Shown here piece by piece: positions 10,328-18,855 of a DNA stretch of 64,000 bases. Origin of the DNA: Glo-17 sp964549735 (GTDB lineage Bacteria > Krumholzibacteriota > Krumholzibacteriia > LZORAL124-64-63); assembly GCA_964549735.1 (NCBI GenBank), contig CAZJWO010000002.1, positions 1 through 64,000 on the forward strand, written 5' to 3'. The stretch's first letter is position 1; each line of letters begins with the position of its first letter. The position numbers and the translations under genes are program-made. Under the pieces are notes generated by a model, which was not told the origin of the DNA, made no database searches, and saw only the letters and a program-made list of their open reading frames with translations.

Positions 10328-12517
10328 ATGATGAATCTGATGAAACCACGCGCGTCAAGGGGTGCCGTCGTATCGATCGGCCGCGGCAGCGCTGCAGTCG
10401 CCGGGCTGATCGTTCTCGGGCGCGAATTGTGTATCGCATGGTCCGGCAACGAGTTGCTTTACGTCTGGGGGCTTGCCGCCTGGCTGGCTGCCGCGGCACT
10501 GGGGGCTGTCCGCCGCAGCCGCCGGTTCGCCGTCGGACCGCATGCCGCGACGCTGCTGCTGGCCGCGGCGCTGCCGAGCGGCCTCGTCCTGGCCCGCAGC
10601 CTGCGACCGATGCTGCTCGCCGTTCCGGGCGCTGAACCCGGCCTCTGGAGCCTGCTGCTGAGTTCTGCACTCGTCGTGGGCCCCGCTGGTTGGACCTGCG
10701 GTCTGCTGTTGCGCGCGACCTGCGAAAAGCCGCCGCCCGCCGCGGGCGGGGGGCTCCGCGAGCCGGCACGCCAGGGGCTTGCGCTCGTCATCGGCGGGGT
10801 CCTCGCCGGTTTTCTGCCGGTCGCCGGCATCGCCGGCCTCGCGGGTGTCCTGCTGGCGAGCTTCGCGCTGCTCGTTTCGACGCTCGTCTCGCGGCCCCCC
10901 GCACCCTGGACCGCGCCGAGGCGCGGCGCCGAACCGGCCATCGCCGTGCTCGCGGTCGCCACGGCGTTCGCCATCGCGTTCTCAGGGCGGCTGGACCGCA
11001 CGTTGACGGGCTGGAGCCATCCGAGCCTCGAGTCCTCGCGCGAGACGCCGCGAGGCCGGCTCGTCGCGACCGCCGGCGAGATGCCCGGCCGACCGGACGT
11101 CTACCGTGACAACGCCTTGCTGTATCGCGCCGCGGCGACGCAATCCGACGACATCGTGGTGCTGGCCGTCAGCCAGCATCCCGGAGCCGCCAGCGCCGCA
11201 GTGCTGGGCGGCCATTCCTGGCGGCATGCCGACCAGCTCGCAGCGCTCGGCGTGGCGCGCATTGCCAGTCTCGAACCAAGGGACCGTGTCCTGCGGCTGG
11301 CAGGCGACGAACGATCGCACCTACCGCACGACCTGATCGTCGCCGACCCCCGCGCCTGGCTGAAAGCGACGCCGGACCGGTTCGATCTCATCCTCTGCGC
11401 CCTGCCCGAGCCTCTCACGGTGCAATCGAACCGCTTCTGGACCGCGCAGTTCGCCGGCCTCTGCGCGGCGCGCCTGCATGATGGAGGCCTCCTCGCGCTG
11501 CAGATGAATACCGGCGAAAACGTCTGGACCCTGCCGCAGGCCCGGCGCCTGGCGGCAGTCCAGCGGGCGCTCGACGGGGTCTTCGCCGAGGTCAGGGTCT
11601 TGCCGGGAGCGATCACCGTCTTGCTGGCGGCGAACCGACCTCTGGCCGCCGATCCCGAGGCGCTGGCCGCCGATCTTTCGCGACTGGACCCGGCCCCGCG
11701 CAGGCACGCAGTGGACGCGTTGCGCCGGCGCTGGTACGACCATCGGACCGCCGAGGCCGCCGCGATCCTGGCCGCCGCCGCGGTGCCGCCCAACACCGAT
11801 CTGCGACCGACCTGCCTGGCGGACGTCCTGCTGCATGATCTCGGACGCCTGTGGCCAGGGCTGGGCTGGCGCGAAGCACAGGCGCCTCGCACCTGGCTGA
11901 CCCCGCTGATCGTCGGCGGGATGCTCCTGGCCCTGGCGCTGCGGCGGCGACGCGAAGAACCGCTGCTGCTCGTGGCCGGCTATGTCGGTCTGGCGCGAGG
12001 GATCACGATCAGCGCGCTGCTTCTCTATCATCAGACACAGCATGGCACCCTCTACCGGGACATCGGCTTCCTGCTCGCGCTGGTCGGCCTCGGTCAAGCC
12101 AGCGGCGCGTGGCTGCGCAGTTTGCGCGTGCCGTGGCGTCGAGGTCCCCGGACAGTCAGCGATCCCGCCTTCGGCCGCTGGCGATTGCCCGTGCTGCTCG
12201 TATTGCTCTCCTTCTGGACTTTCCTGGTCTCCCTGCGCCTGCTGCTCGGCAGTGGACCGGCCGCTCTCGGCGGCTGGCTGCTCGGCACTGGACTGCTGGC
12301 GATGCTCGCGCTGGCGGCCTGCGCCGCCCGCTCGCGGGTCGAACCGCAGCGTCTGCTCGCCGCCGATCTCGCGGGCGGCGCCGGCGGCACACTGCTGGCC
12401 GCCCTGCTGCTGTTGCCGTTCAACGGCCTGGCTGCAACCGCCTTGACCGTGACCGTGCTGGCCTTTCCCGCCGCCCTTTCCGTCTGGCCCCTGCCTGGCG
12501 CCGGTACCGATTCCTAA
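10328..12517 (+). CDS. Membrane protein with degenerate spermidine-synthase-like (PABS) domain
   Basis: About 729 residues. The first ~230 are a string of hydrophobic helices. The middle (roughly 240-510) is Rossmann-like and follows the layout of polyamine aminopropyltransferase-fused membrane proteins, including VYRDNALLYR, a beta-strand region around VVLAVSQHPGAASAAVLGG and the FDLILCALPEP strand. The C-terminal ~200 residues are again membrane helices. The usual GGGxG and acidic substrate motifs of spermidine synthases are not intact, so catalysis is doubtful. Three ATGs sit at 10328, 10331 and 10340 with no clear Shine-Dalgarno; 10328 is a guess. It is the first gene of a plus-strand run that continues with the giant secreted protein. 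Function unknown. Confidence 0.75.
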   Translation: MMNLMKPRASRGAVVSIGRGSAAVAGLIVLGRELCIAWSGNELLYVWGLAAWLAAAALGAVRRSRRFAVGPHAATLLLAAALPSGLVLARSLRPMLLAVPGAEPGLWSLLLSSALVVGPAGWTCGLLLRATCEKPPPAAGGGLREPARQGLALVIGGVLAGFLPVAGIAGLAGVLLASFALLVSTLVSRPPAPWTAPRRGAEPAIAVLAVATAFAIAFSGRLDRTLTGWSHPSLESSRETPRGRLVATAGEMPGRPDVYRDNALLYRAAATQSDDIVVLAVSQHPGAASAAVLGGHSWRHADQLAALGVARIASLEPRDRVLRLAGDERSHLPHDLIVADPRAWLKATPDRFDLILCALPEPLTVQSNRFWTAQFAGLCAARLHDGGLLALQMNTGENVWTLPQARRLAAVQRALDGVFAEVRVLPGAITVLLAANRPLAADPEALAADLSRLDPAPRRHAVDALRRRWYDHRTAEAAAILAAAAVPPNTDLRPTCLADVLLHDLGRLWPGLGWREAQAPRTWLTPLIVGGMLLALALRRRREEPLLLVAGYVGLARGITISALLLYHQTQHGTLYRDIGFLLALVGLGQASGAWLRSLRVPWRRGPRTVSDPAFGRWRLPVLLVLLSFWTFLVSLRLLLGSGPAALGGWLLGTGLLAMLALAACAARSRVEPQRLLAADLAGGAGGTLLAALLLLPFNGLAATALTVTVLAFPAALSVWPLPGAGTDS

Positions 12518-12636
12518 AGCCGAGCCGAGCCGCGTCGATTCCTGACGGAAGAACCGGGTCATCCGCATCGGCGGAGCCCCTGTATGCGACCAACAGCCAG
12601 CCCGAAGGAAACTCGGGCCCTGGGTGGCCTTCCGGC

Positions 12637-15600
12637 ATGACCTTACGCAGAGATAGTGTCGCCGTTCGCCGCGCGGAACCGCTCCAGTACGCGTCGATCG
12701 CGACGCTCGCCCTGGCGTTCTGCCTGGGCGCGACCGGCGCCGCGGCGCAGGTCGCGACCGGCAGCTACGCCGGTGACGGCAGCGCCGCCCGATCCGTCAC
12801 CGGCCTGGGCTTCACGCCCGCGGTGGTCGTCATCAAAGGCGATCTCGCCGCACCCGCGATCATCCGGACCAACGCCATGCCGCTGGGTCGCGCCAAACCG
12901 CTGACTCTGGAGCAAGCCCCGGTCACGGATCATATCCTGGCCCTGATCGCGGACGGCTTCGTGGTCGGCGATGCCGCGGCCGTCAACCAGGCTGGCGCGC
13001 AATACCGGTACATCGCCTTCGCCGAGCAGGTCGGTGGCATGGTGGCCTGCGGCACCTACCTGGGCGACGGTACCGCCGACCGTGAGATCCTCGGCCTGGG
13101 TCTTACGCCGGGCCTGGTTCTCTTGATCCCCGGCAACGACGCGCGTTGCCGCCTGCGCACCGACGTCATGCCGGCCGGCATGTCGCTGGCGTTCGACGAT
13201 GTCGCGCTGGAAGAGAACGTGCTCATCGCGCTGACCGGCGGCGGTTTTCGAGTCGGCGACAGTTGGCAGGCCAACGAGCTGGGAACGCCGTACGGCTACG
13301 TGGCCATCTCTCGCGACGCCGAGCGATCGTTCTTCGGCGCCTATACCGGCAACGGCACGACCAACCGAGTCATCAACGACGCCGGCTTCCGCCCGCAATG
13401 GGTCGTCATCCAATCGGCCGAGAGCAGACCCGGCGCCCACCAGATCCCGCAATTCGCCGGCGCCGGGCGCACGCTCGGCTTCCGGCCCGAACCCGATTTC
13501 GTCGAGGGCATCAAGCAGTTCACCGGCCAGGGTTTCGCGATCGGCAACCACGAGCGGGTCAACGAGGCGGGCAAGACCTTCTACTTCGCCGCCTTCGCGA
13601 GCGGCGGCGAGACCGCCGACCTCGCCGTGCTCCTAGGTGCCGATGCCGCCTCTCGCGAACTCGGCGAGACGTTCAGCCTCTCGGCCGGCATGCGCAACGA
13701 CGGTTCGGTAGCCGTCGCCGACGCCGTGCTGCAGGTCGAGGTGCCGCCAGGTCTGACGCTGCGGAGCTTCGCGCCGGACCCCGGTCTGGTCGGCGACTAT
13801 TCGACACCCGAGCAGATCCGCGTCTCCTACGACCTGGCGGCTGGTGAGCAGCGGCAGGTCGTCGCCACGTACGTGGTCGCTTCGGGTCCGGCGCTGCGCA
13901 CGTTCGACGCCGCGATCGTCGGTTCCTCGCGGCCGGACCCCAATCCCGCCAACAACGCCGCCAACTGGACGATCGACGTCCTCTCGGCCGACCTGGCGCT
14001 CACCGTGGCGGTCGACGATCCGCAACCGGCGGCCGGCGCGACGGTCTCGGTGACGACCACGCTGGCCAACCTCGGTCCCGACGGCGCCCTCGCGCCGGCG
14101 GTCACGGTCGAGTTGCCGGCCGGGATCTCGCTGGTCGAAGCGAGCCCTGGCGCTGGAACCTACGACGTGTCGTCGGGCACGTGGTTGCCCGGCCCCCTGG
14201 CGGCTGCCGGTCAGACCGCACTGCTGCTGGTCTGCACGGTGGCCGCTGATCTGGCCGGTCAGCAGCGGAGCATCGCGGCCGCCGTCGTCGATCCGCGCAA
14301 CGATCCCGTCGCCGCCAACAACACCGCCGCCGCGACGCTCACGATCGCGGAAGCGGCCATCGTCTCGGCCGCCGTGGTCCCCTTCGCGCAGGAACACCGG
14401 CGTCTGCTGCCCGGTGGCCCGACCGCCGACGTCTTGCACGTGCGGCTGCATCATCACGGCGCGCAGGCGACGACGTTGGCGAGCGTCAGCTTCACGAATC
14501 CCGTCACGAACGGTCGCGGGCAGGCGGAACAGGACGCCCTCTGGTCCGCGGTCGAGTTGCGGACCGCAGACGGCGCGACCGTGGCGACCGGGCTGTTCGA
14601 GGCGGGACGCTTCACGGCCGCGGACCTCGCGCTTGCGCTCCCCGGCGGCGGAACGCTCGACCTCGTCCTGCGCGGCTCCGCGGCGTTGACGGCGCCGGAC
14701 GGCGTGCTGCTGCAGCCGGCGCTCCCCGGCGGCGAGGATCTGACCTTCTCGGCGCCGCTCACCCTGCAAGGCGCCTGGCCGTTGACCGCGCCCGGCACGC
14801 TGCGGATCGACGGCATGACCGCCGCGCAGATCATCCTGCATCCGGTCGGCCCGGAAGCGTTCCAGATGGGATCCGTGCGCAACCTCGCCCTGGACGTGGT
14901 CGTCCCCAGCAACGGCGGCCAGCCCGATGTCCTGACCAAGCTGAACGTGGTGAACCTGGGCAACGCCGCGCCGGGATCCGTGCTGACACGGGTCGAGGCC
15001 TGGGCCGACGACAGCAACGGCATCTTCAACCCGGCCGTCGACCAGAGGATCGGCCAGCTCTACTGGACCGGCGGCGACCGCTACGAGGCCAGCGCGCTGT
15101 CCGTGCCGATCCCGGTCGCGGGGTTGCGGGTCTTCGTGACGGTCGACGTGGCCGCCGACGCGATCGGCGGCACGATACGCCTGAGCCTGCCGGCCGGCGA
15201 CGACGTGGCGATCAACGTCGCCAGCGGCAACGACGGCCCGATCGACGAACCGGTCGCCAACCCGTTCACGCAGACGATCACCGCCACCGACCGCGTCATC
15301 GTCACCACGGCGCCGGTCGCCTCGCGCGTCGTCTCGCCCGGCGAAGACCGCGTCCTCTTGCTGCATCTGGTGGCGCGCAATCTCTACGGCCACGCGCAGA
15401 CGCTGCGGCAGCTGCGGGTCCACAATCTCGCCCGCGGCGCGGCGGCGGCGACGCGCGCCGATCTCGACGGCACGGCCAACCAGCTCTTCCTGCGTTTCGA
15501 CGGCAACGGCAACGGTCAGTTCGACGATCCGGACAGCGACCCCGTGGCGGCCACGGCGGTCTGGCAAGACGGCGTGGCCGTCTTCGAGGGCGTGCGCTGG

Positions 15601-18600
15601 GAACTGCCCCCCGGCGCAGTCGTCCATCTCTTCATGACCGCCAACCTGTCCCTGTTCGGCTGCGCCGACGGCGACACTCTCGGCGCCGCGATCGGAGCCG
15701 CCGGCGATCTGCAGTTCCGCGAAGAAGCGGCGCTCGTCGGCGCCTGGCCCCTGGATAGCGGCGCGCGCCACCGCGTGCGGGGCATGGTCGCCGCCCAGGT
15801 GCTCTGTCCCGAAGTGCCACCGATCTCGCTCGCGGCTGGCGAAGGGCCGGCGCTGGCCCTCGATTTCACGGTACCGGCGAACGGCTATCTGGACGATACG
15901 CTGCAAAGCCTACGCCTGCGCAACCTCGGCACCGCCGGCAGCGCGGACATCGCCGCCCTGTCGTTGTGGGCCGACGACGGCGACGGTCTGTTCGACCCCG
16001 CCACCGATCAATGGCTGGGAGATATGACCAGCGTCGCGCAGGATTGGCTCGCCCTGGATTTCGGACTGGCGGTTCCAGCCGGCGGACGCCGTCTCTTCGC
16101 CGGGCTGACGATAACTTCCACGCCCGTCGACTCGGCCACCGTCAGGCTGGCGGTCCCCGTCGCCGGACTGACCATGCAGTCGAGCAACGACGGCCCGCGC
16201 GACGGGCCGGTCACCAGTCCGACGACCTTGCTGATCTCCACCGCCCCGCTGCTGTCCTCGTTCAGTTTCGAACGACCGCGCAGCACGACCGACATGACGG
16301 TCCCGCTGGCCATGAGGGTGACCAACGTGGGCGGCGAGCAGATCGACGGCATCACGCCGGCAGCACTCGCGTTCAGCGGCTCTGGCGCGGTCGTCCTGAT
16401 CGGCGGACCGGTGCCGGCGAGTCTCGATCTGGCTCCCGGCGCCTCCGGCACGTTCGCCTGGACGCTCGCGGCCGAGACCGCGGGGTCGTTCCAGGCGATC
16501 GGCAATTGCACCGGCGTCGGCGCGGTGGGCGGCCAGACGCGCTCATCGCTGAACAACGCGTCGGCCGTGCACCGTATCCTGGAACCCGCGAGCGATCTGC
16601 GCTTGTACCCCGTGGCCAACATGCCGTTCTCGATCAACCGCGGCCAGACGGGCGTGGTTCCCCTGACCCTGACCTTGCTCAACCACGGCGGCGAGGAACG
16701 GTCGGAGATCCGGCTCGAGCGGCTGGTCGTCACCCTGGACGACGGCGAGGGCGGACCGATCGCGCCCGCCGACCTCTTGCGGCGCGCCGTCGTGAACGAG
16801 GGCGTGCTCGTCTACTGCGACAAGACGCAACCGGAGGCGACTGGACAGACGTTGGCCCTGGATCTCTCGCCGGCCGTGATCGTCACCGCCCGCGAGCCGG
16901 TGACCCTCGGGTTGCGCCTGGACATCCGACCCGATCCGCAGGCGCAGCGATTCCGGGTCGGCTTGCCGGCGGCGGCGGCGCTCACGGCGACCGACGCGAT
17001 CAGCGGCCTGCCGCGCGGGATTGAATTGACCGCTGGCGACTTCCCGGTGCTGTCGGCCACGGGGACGATCGTCGCCCAGGCGACCGGGCTGCTCGTAGCC
17101 GGCGTCCCGCTCGCGGACGGCACCGCCGGCGCGGGGCAACCCGATGTCGAACTGCTGCGGCTCGCGCTGAGCAGCCAGGGCGACGACCTGAGCAGCGAGG
17201 TGAAGGTGGGCGCCTTCGCCGTATCGTTGCGCGACGACCTGGACCGGCCGCTGGCCGATGCGTCCGCGCATCTGAGCCGGCTCTGGGTCCAGGGACCGCT
17301 CACGGTGCACAGCCTGCGCGAGATCACGAACCCCGCCGACTCGCTCGTGGTATTCGAACTGATGCCGCAAATCACCGTCCCGGTCGGCGCGCCGCCGCTG
17401 CATGTCTCGGTGCGCGCGCAGATCGCGGCCTCGCCGATGCTCGGACCGCTGCGCCTGCGCCTGGCGGGTCCGCAGCGGTTCGACGCCCGCGACGGCAACA
17501 TCAGCACGGCGGTTCCGATCACCTACGAAACCGCGCCCCTGACGGGTCCGGTCATCGCGCTGCAAGCGCCGACCCCGGCGATCGTCGCCGCAGTCGAACC
17601 CAGGCTGCCGGCGCAGATCGCCCTCGGTTCGCGCGACGTGACCGCGTTGTACCTGCGGCTCGAGCACCAGGGCCCGAGCAGCGCCGGCGCCGCCCGGCTG
17701 GACACCTTGCGGCTGGACTGCCTGGACGGCGCGCGCCGACCGCTCGACCCGCGCCTCGTGCTCGCCGCGTGCCGTCTGAACCTCGACGGAACATGGCTCG
17801 CGGCGCCGGCCGCCTTCCAGGCGGACCGGATCGCGATTCCGCTCGGGGGGCGTCTGCTCGCGGCCGGCGACCAGGCCGACCTCGTCCTGCGCATCGATGT
17901 CGCCGCCGCGACGGCGATCGACGCTTTCGAATTGATCCTCGGCGAGACGGATCTGGCCGCTGTCGACGCCAACCTGCTGTCGCCGGTTGCGATGGCCGCC
18001 GCGGCAGACCAGCGCTTGCCCGGCAGTTCCGGCGTCGCTCGCTTGCAACCCGCTTCGGTCGAAGTCGTCGCCGGATGGCTCGACCGCCTGTCCCCGCTGC
18101 TGCCAGACGGTGAAACAACGATCGAGGCGGCCCATCTCGTACTCACCAATCCCGCGCCAGCCGGTGCGGCGCCGCTGGAGCTGGCGTCCCTTCGGGTGCG
18201 CGCGAGCGGCCGCGACGGTAGCGCTCTGGCCGCTGGCGCCGTGCTCGGCCGCGTCGTGGCGACCATCGCCGACACGATCTGGAGCGAAGCGATCGCCGCC
18301 GGCGGCGAAGATTCGACGCTCGTGCTGATCGGCGCCGAACCGTGGCTCCTGCCGGCCGCCAGTTCCCGGACGGTGGTCCTGCATATCGCCGGGCGGCCCG
18401 GAGCGACGCACGGCGGCGTGCGGATCGGCCTGGACGCGGCCGACTTGCTCTGCCGCCAACCAGGTGGCGGCGCCGCAGCGCTCGTGCGTTCGGCCAGCGG
18501 GCAGAGCTTTCCCTTCTGGACCGCGCCGGCCGGACAGGGTGCCGCCGACCTGGCCGGCAGCTACCTCAACTACCCCAATCCGTTCGCCGCCGGCCGCGAG

Positions 18601-18855
18601 CAGACGATCTTCGCCTTCAACCTGCCGCGCTCGGGTCGCGTCTCGCTGCGCATCTGGACCGCGCGCGGCGAGCCGGTCATCACGCTGCTGCGCGATCAGG
18701 ACCTGGCGGCAGGGTTGCACCAGGACCTGGCCTGGAACGGTCTGAATGGACGATCGCAGGCCGTGCAGAACGGCGTCTATCTGGCGGAGCTGACCGTCGA
18801 CTACGACGACGGCGGGCGCGAACGCTTCCTGCGCAAGGTGGCGGTGGTGCGATGA
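12637..18855 (+). CDS. Giant secreted multidomain protein with FlgD-like C-terminal domain
   Basis: 2072 residues. A signal peptide ends near residue 38 (GATGAAAQ). Three ~88-residue repeats follow (about 42-129, 139-225, 233-321), each built as G.Y.G(D/N)G..(D/N)R.I, then GLGFTP..V.I, then GF.(V/I)G(D/N)...N..G..Y.Y.AF. Next are CARDB/DUF11-type beta-sandwich domains (about 325-560, with the DPNPANNAANW signature) and several Ig-like domains that contain repeated calcium-type phrases (WADDSNGIFNPAVDQ, DGNGNGQFDDPDSD, WADDGDGLFDPATDQ). The last ~100 residues are a FlgD/sorting-type domain (NYPNPFAAGREQT to RFLRKVAVVR). ATG 12637 is the only start giving a signal peptide. The leader upstream (12518-12636) has a GCCCGA/TCGGGC hairpin. 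It overlaps the next gene by ATGA, implying coupled translation. Role: probably surface or matrix protein; no enzymatic motif seen. Confidence 0.85.
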   Translation: MTLRRDSVAVRRAEPLQYASIATLALAFCLGATGAAAQVATGSYAGDGSAARSVTGLGFTPAVVVIKGDLAAPAIIRTNAMPLGRAKPLTLEQAPVTDHILALIADGFVVGDAAAVNQAGAQYRYIAFAEQVGGMVACGTYLGDGTADREILGLGLTPGLVLLIPGNDARCRLRTDVMPAGMSLAFDDVALEENVLIALTGGGFRVGDSWQANELGTPYGYVAISRDAERSFFGAYTGNGTTNRVINDAGFRPQWVVIQSAESRPGAHQIPQFAGAGRTLGFRPEPDFVEGIKQFTGQGFAIGNHERVNEAGKTFYFAAFASGGETADLAVLLGADAASRELGETFSLSAGMRNDGSVAVADAVLQVEVPPGLTLRSFAPDPGLVGDYSTPEQIRVSYDLAAGEQRQVVATYVVASGPALRTFDAAIVGSSRPDPNPANNAANWTIDVLSADLALTVAVDDPQPAAGATVSVTTTLANLGPDGALAPAVTVELPAGISLVEASPGAGTYDVSSGTWLPGPLAAAGQTALLLVCTVAADLAGQQRSIAAAVVDPRNDPVAANNTAAATLTIAEAAIVSAAVVPFAQEHRRLLPGGPTADVLHVRLHHHGAQATTLASVSFTNPVTNGRGQAEQDALWSAVELRTADGATVATGLFEAGRFTAADLALALPGGGTLDLVLRGSAALTAPDGVLLQPALPGGEDLTFSAPLTLQGAWPLTAPGTLRIDGMTAAQIILHPVGPEAFQMGSVRNLALDVVVPSNGGQPDVLTKLNVVNLGNAAPGSVLTRVEAWADDSNGIFNPAVDQRIGQLYWTGGDRYEASALSVPIPVAGLRVFVTVDVAADAIGGTIRLSLPAGDDVAINVASGNDGPIDEPVANPFTQTITATDRVIVTTAPVASRVVSPGEDRVLLLHLVARNLYGHAQTLRQLRVHNLARGAAAATRADLDGTANQLFLRFDGNGNGQFDDPDSDPVAATAVWQDGVAVFEGVRWELPPGAVVHLFMTANLSLFGCADGDTLGAAIGAAGDLQFREEAALVGAWPLDSGARHRVRGMVAAQVLCPEVPPISLAAGEGPALALDFTVPANGYLDDTLQSLRLRNLGTAGSADIAALSLWADDGDGLFDPATDQWLGDMTSVAQDWLALDFGLAVPAGGRRLFAGLTITSTPVDSATVRLAVPVAGLTMQSSNDGPRDGPVTSPTTLLISTAPLLSSFSFERPRSTTDMTVPLAMRVTNVGGEQIDGITPAALAFSGSGAVVLIGGPVPASLDLAPGASGTFAWTLAAETAGSFQAIGNCTGVGAVGGQTRSSLNNASAVHRILEPASDLRLYPVANMPFSINRGQTGVVPLTLTLLNHGGEERSEIRLERLVVTLDDGEGGPIAPADLLRRAVVNEGVLVYCDKTQPEATGQTLALDLSPAVIVTAREPVTLGLRLDIRPDPQAQRFRVGLPAAAALTATDAISGLPRGIELTAGDFPVLSATGTIVAQATGLLVAGVPLADGTAGAGQPDVELLRLALSSQGDDLSSEVKVGAFAVSLRDDLDRPLADASAHLSRLWVQGPLTVHSLREITNPADSLVVFELMPQITVPVGAPPLHVSVRAQIAASPMLGPLRLRLAGPQRFDARDGNISTAVPITYETAPLTGPVIALQAPTPAIVAAVEPRLPAQIALGSRDVTALYLRLEHQGPSSAGAARLDTLRLDCLDGARRPLDPRLVLAACRLNLDGTWLAAPAAFQADRIAIPLGGRLLAAGDQADLVLRIDVAAATAIDAFELILGETDLAAVDANLLSPVAMAAAADQRLPGSSGVARLQPASVEVVAGWLDRLSPLLPDGETTIEAAHLVLTNPAPAGAAPLELASLRVRASGRDGSALAAGAVLGRVVATIADTIWSEAIAAGGEDSTLVLIGAEPWLLPAASSRTVVLHIAGRPGATHGGVRIGLDAADLLCRQPGGGAAALVRSASGQSFPFWTAPAGQGAADLAGSYLNYPNPFAAGREQTIFAFNLPRSGRVSLRIWTARGEPVITLLRDQDLAAGLHQDLAWNGLNGRSQAVQNGVYLAELTVDYDDGGRERFLRKVAVVR

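Noticed and set aside
11851..12636. N-terminal extension of the giant protein
   Set aside because: The extension overlaps the preceding membrane-protein gene and is Arg-rich; a signal peptide appears only from the ATG at 12637.
12518..12636. Riboswitch in the giant protein's leader
   Set aside because: A single GCCCGA/TCGGGC hairpin does not match any class I know.
13633..15906. Long minus-strand open frame inside the giant protein gene
   Set aside because: No domain, no ribosome site, composition typical of an antisense frame in high-GC DNA. The same holds for 26540-28687, 57856-61017 and 32193-34370 on the plus strand.
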